From: a bacterium
GTDB lineage: Bacteria > SZUA-182 > SZUA-191 > JAJRXT01
NCBI GenBank assembly: GCA_024277605.1
Contig: JAJRUU010000220.1
Coordinates: 1 to 13,827, forward strand
DNA: 13,827 nt
Direction of reading: 5' to 3'
Shown here: positions 11,356 to 13,827 of the stretch, one piece after another
Layout of the letters: each line of letters starts with the position of its first letter
Position numbering within the stretch: the first letter of the stretch is position 1
Program-made: the position numbers and the translations under genes
Notes under the pieces: generated by a model
Seen by the model: the letters and a program-made list of their open reading frames with translations, nothing else
Told to the model about the DNA's origin: nothing
The model's database searches: none

Positions 11356-12526
11356 CCCGTATTTCGTAACCGAAGTTTTTGGGCAAAAATATCTCTTTGA
11401 AGCAATCATTGAAGTAATCATCAGTCATCCCGGCAATAAAATCGCGCACTATCTCGGCGCTGTTCTTCTTTAAATAAGCCTCGTTTTCTATATGATTTAA
11501 AAAATCACGGTAGATCTTGGATTCAGTGTTTCCAGCGGCTATATCATCCATAAAGCGGTTAAATAGCAGAGAAAACATTCTTTCAACTTTATCCGCCTCG
11601 GTTTTTATCTTAGGATTATGATAAATATACTGATAATTAAATTTTTTTAACTTTTCAAGCACAACTGAGACCTCAGGGCTAAAGCCCACCGAATCCCGAT
11701 CCAGGCTGCTTTCGATAACATCCTTGACCAGGGTATCCACTATCTCCCGATTGTCATTTCCCAATAGCTTGCTGCATTCTGTGGGAACATCCGCCTTGCT
11801 GATTAACTTTAGCATAATGGCGTCTTGAATATCCCGACCGATATAGCTGATGGTATCGGCAAGCCTGACCACACAACCTTCCAGCGTCATGGGAGTTATC
11901 TCATATTTTTTGCCTTTATCCAATTTAGCCTGCAACTCTAGCGCATGTTTATCCCAGTCCTTGTCTTTATCGGGAGTCAATCTCATATTATGTATCTCCC
12001 CGTCATGACACAGGATTCCATCCACAACCTGCAAAGTCAAATTTAATCCCCAGCCCTTGTTTTCGATCTGTTCTAAAAAAATAACGCTCTGCACATTATG
12101 CAGAAAATTCTTTATGCCATGTTTGTTACATATTTCAGAAATATACGTCTCCCCATCATGCCCAAACGGCGGATGACCGATATCATGTCCCAGAGCAATG
12201 GCCTCTATCAAATCCTCATTTAAGCGCAAGGCACGGCCAATTGTACGGGCAATCTTGGATAATAACTGCACATGAATCATGCGGTGGGTAATGAGGTCGT
12301 TCTTAAACAGATAAAAAACCTGGGTTTTATCTATATAACGGGAGAAGGCAAACGAATGCAGAATCCGGTCGGCATCACGCCAGAATATCGAGCGGATATC
12401 GACTGCATCTGAAGCATCCGGCAGCTTCCTGATGCCATCCCTGCTTTTAGTGGCATATTTGGATAAGCCTGCCTCTTCCCGCTCCCCGAGTTGATTTTTT
12501 AAGCGCGCAACAAGTTCTCTATCCAT
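11351..12526 (-). CDS. dGTPase-like HD-domain phosphohydrolase
   Basis: A 391-residue protein with the dGTP triphosphohydrolase layout. RDADRILHSFAFSRYIDKTQVF near 50-71 parallels the family's RDRDRIxHSxAFRRLxxKTQVF. The HD metal site is visible as H81 (THRMIHV), H114-D115 in ALGHDIGHPPFGHDGE, and Asp224 in RLADTISYIGRD. Known: these enzymes release triphosphate from dGTP or other dNTPs; many homologues have other substrates or are allosterically controlled. Start ATG at 12526 lies 3 bases after the stop of the zinc-ribbon gene, which sits 2 bases after proB, so the three genes form one transcript read leftwards. The nucleotide preference is unknown, so I give no symbol. Confidence 0.88.
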   Translation of the reverse strand: MDRELVARLKNQLGEREEAGLSKYATKSRDGIRKLPDASDAVDIRSIFWRDADRILHSFAFSRYIDKTQVFYLFKNDLITHRMIHVQLLSKIARTIGRALRLNEDLIEAIALGHDIGHPPFGHDGETYISEICNKHGIKNFLHNVQSVIFLEQIENKGWGLNLTLQVVDGILCHDGEIHNMRLTPDKDKDWDKHALELQAKLDKGKKYEITPMTLEGCVVRLADTISYIGRDIQDAIMLKLISKADVPTECSKLLGNDNREIVDTLVKDVIESSLDRDSVGFSPEVSVVLEKLKKFNYQYIYHNPKIKTEADKVERMFSLLFNRFMDDIAAGNTESKIYRDFLNHIENEAYLKKNSAEIVRDFIAGMTDDYFNDCFKEIFLPKNFGYEIRA

Positions 12527-12529
12527 AAC

Positions 12530-12709
12530 TCATTTCCGACTCATCAAACCTTCCAGATTAAGGGGCATAATCAAGCGGTTAAATAAAATAACGTCGTCCA
12601 CCACATTGCCGCAGTTTACACAGACAGATACATCCAGCGGGCCCATGTGGGTATACACCCGCTCCTGATACATATAACCATTACATCTTACACAGCGCAC
12701 ATATTGCAC
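12530..12709 (-). CDS. small zinc-ribbon protein (59 aa)
   Basis: A short frame between proB and the dGTPase-like gene, from GTG at 12709 to TGA at 12530. It has CVRCNGYM near the start (Cys6, Cys9) and CVNCGNVVDDVI in the middle (Cys30, Cys33), a complete CxxC...CxxC zinc ribbon, then a helical tail LFNRLIMPLNLEGLMSRK. It begins 2 bases after the proB stop and ends 3 bases before the dGTPase-like ATG, exactly filling the gap, which strongly suggests a real gene. Similar mini-ribbons, written as MxYxRCxxCxG...CxNCG, are common in these bacteria with unknown function. The exact start is uncertain; an in-frame GTG lies three codons further in. No clear ribosome binding site. Confidence 0.7.
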   Translation of the reverse strand: MQYVRCVRCNGYMYQERVYTHMGPLDVSVCVNCGNVVDDVILFNRLIMPLNLEGLMSRK

Positions 12710-12711
12710 GA

Positions 12712-13827
12712 TTACATCAGCACCAGGTTATCTCGGTGAATTACTTCATCATAAGGTTTATCATTCAGGATGTCTTTGATCTCTTTGGTCTTTCGGCCTT
12801 GAATCTGCTCTATTTCGTTAGAGTTATAGTTACTCAATCCACGGGCAATCTCCACCCCATCCAGCTTTACACAACTGACCATATCTCCAATATTAAATAT
12901 GCCTTCCACCCTTAAAATTCCAGAGGGCAATAAACTTTTGCCCATATCAAGCAGAGCCTTTCCAGCTCCATCATCTACCACGATTTTACCCTTGGGTTTT
13001 AAGGCATGAGCAATCCAGTGCTTGCGGCAGGTCAAGCCCTTTTGTTTGGGTAAAAACATAGTGCCCACCTCATCCCCCTGCATAATCTGCTTAATTATTC
13101 CCGGCCGACGTCCATTGGCAACCACTGCCGGCACTCCGAACCTGGCGGCTTTGTGAACCGCTTGCAGCTTGGTAATCATCCCCCCGGTACCCAAATGATG
13201 GCCATCACCCGCCAACCGCTCAATCTCCGGGGTAATCATCTCCACCACGCTTATCAAACAGGCATTATCATCTTTACAGGGATCAGCCGAATAAAAACCT
13301 TCAACATCAGACAATATAATCAGTAAATCCGCCTCAGCCAGACTGGTTACCAAGGCTGAGAGATTATCATTGTCACCCAGCCTTATCTCCTCCACCATTA
13401 CGGTATCGTTTTCGTTTATAATCGGCACTACGTTATGATGCAGCAGCGTAAAAATAGTATTGCGCGCATTAAGATAACGTCGCCGGTTATTTATATCATC
13501 GCTGGTGAGCAACAGCTGGGCCACCTGCATCTGGTGAATATTAAACAATTTCTCATAATTCCACATAAGCGTCGTCTGTCCAACCGCCGCGGCCGCCTGT
13601 TTGAAATTAAGCGAATCTGTAGCAAGATCAAAGGCTTTATTAAAATCAGGGCCCAATTTGGTGCGCCCGGCCAAAATCGCACCGGAGGAAACCAACAGCA
13701 CCTCATGTCCGGCTTTACGCAAACCCACTACTTCCTGCACCAGCCCCTGCATAACCTCAACATCCAAGCCACTTTCTAATGAGGCCAATACCCGGCTGCC
13801 GATTTTAACCACAATCCGCCTGGCATC
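12712..13827 (-). CDS. proB: glutamate 5-kinase, 5' end outside window
   Basis: The visible 371 residues start DARRIVVKIGSRVLA at the window edge. The N-terminus of ProB normally extends several residues before this, so the start lies beyond 13827 and GTG 13812 is not the start. The amino-acid kinase domain shows LLVSSGAILAGRTKLG, QAAAAVGQTTLMWNYEKLF, QLLLTSDDINNRRRYLNARNT, NENDTVMVEEIRLGDNDNLSALVTSL, ILSDVEGFYSADP and GTGGMITKLQAVHKAARFG. A C-terminal PUA domain follows (SLLPSGILRVEGIFNIGDMVSC..DG.EIARGLSNYNS.EI). It phosphorylates glutamate in the first step of proline synthesis. Near-complete, no lesions. Confidence 0.93.
   Translation of the reverse strand, partial: DARRIVVKIGSRVLASLESGLDVEVMQGLVQEVVGLRKAGHEVLLVSSGAILAGRTKLGPDFNKAFDLATDSLNFKQAAAAVGQTTLMWNYEKLFNIHQMQVAQLLLTSDDINNRRRYLNARNTIFTLLHHNVVPIINENDTVMVEEIRLGDNDNLSALVTSLAEADLLIILSDVEGFYSADPCKDDNACLISVVEMITPEIERLAGDGHHLGTGGMITKLQAVHKAARFGVPAVVANGRRPGIIKQIMQGDEVGTMFLPKQKGLTCRKHWIAHALKPKGKIVVDDGAGKALLDMGKSLLPSGILRVEGIFNIGDMVSCVKLDGVEIARGLSNYNSNEIEQIQGRKTKEIKDILNDKPYDEVIHRDNLVLM

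Noticed and set aside
1..13827. CRISPR array, complete insertion sequence or transposase gene.
   Set aside because: No regularly spaced repeats and no transposase or integrase motifs are visible on either strand.

Overview
The window looks like chromosomal DNA from a diderm bacterium. It encodes an outer-membrane barrel ending in a C-terminal aromatic residue, several cleavable signal peptides, an HflK/HflC pair and a CFI-box-CTERM surface protein. The mix (LbtU-like porin, DUF4198 and NikL-like nickel/cobalt proteins with CbiM/CbiQ, FmdE-like protein, MopE-type metal-binding repeats) is typical of Desulfobacterota and neighbouring phyla. That taxonomic guess is inference from gene content only.

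Layout. (1) 1-5429, plus strand: a metal-uptake-like region. Two tandem intrinsic terminators precede an FmdE-family gene, followed by a porin-like outer-membrane protein. Next come an unlisted 34-residue membrane peptide, a DUF4198 periplasmic protein, a NikL-like anchored periplasmic protein, a heavy-metal-associated (HMA) mini-protein, and the ECF transporter subunits CbiM and CbiQ. No ECF ATPase (CbiO/NikO) follows. (2) 5430-5936: about 500 bases with no convincing protein gene. It holds several hairpins, then the 3' half of a tRNA-Glu (anticodon CTC, with encoded CCA) followed by its own terminator; the 5' half is missing. (3) 5943-8291: one reading frame for a large secreted beta-helix/MopE/CFI-box protein, broken by two in-frame TAA codons and no frameshift. 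(4) 8364-9248: a JAMM/M67 metallopeptidase and a two-CBS-domain protein. (5) 9341-11229: hflK and hflC; hflK also carries an in-frame TAA exactly where the family usually has Glu. (6) 11230-11350: a set of palindromes between convergent genes. (7) 11351-13827, minus strand: proB (start outside the window), an unlisted 59-residue zinc-ribbon protein, and a dGTPase-like HD protein, packed as one operon.

How it fits together. The left half reads as a nickel/cobalt acquisition module. Outer-membrane passage would be by the porin, periplasmic metal handling by DUF4198 and NikL-like proteins (both predicted to begin with His after signal cleavage), and inner-membrane uptake by CbiM/CbiQ. The FmdE-like and HMA proteins are possible metal handlers. 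The module stops at the broken tRNA-Glu, a classic integration or recombination site, so the missing ATPase and the tRNA scar may come from one rearrangement.

Most worth following up: three in-frame TAA codons, all ochre and without any frameshift, in two otherwise intact genes. At least two sit where Glu (GAA) is expected. Ordinary pseudogene formation or consensus error is the default explanation. General UAA reassignment is contradicted by the many genes here that clearly end at TAA, but readthrough can be tested.
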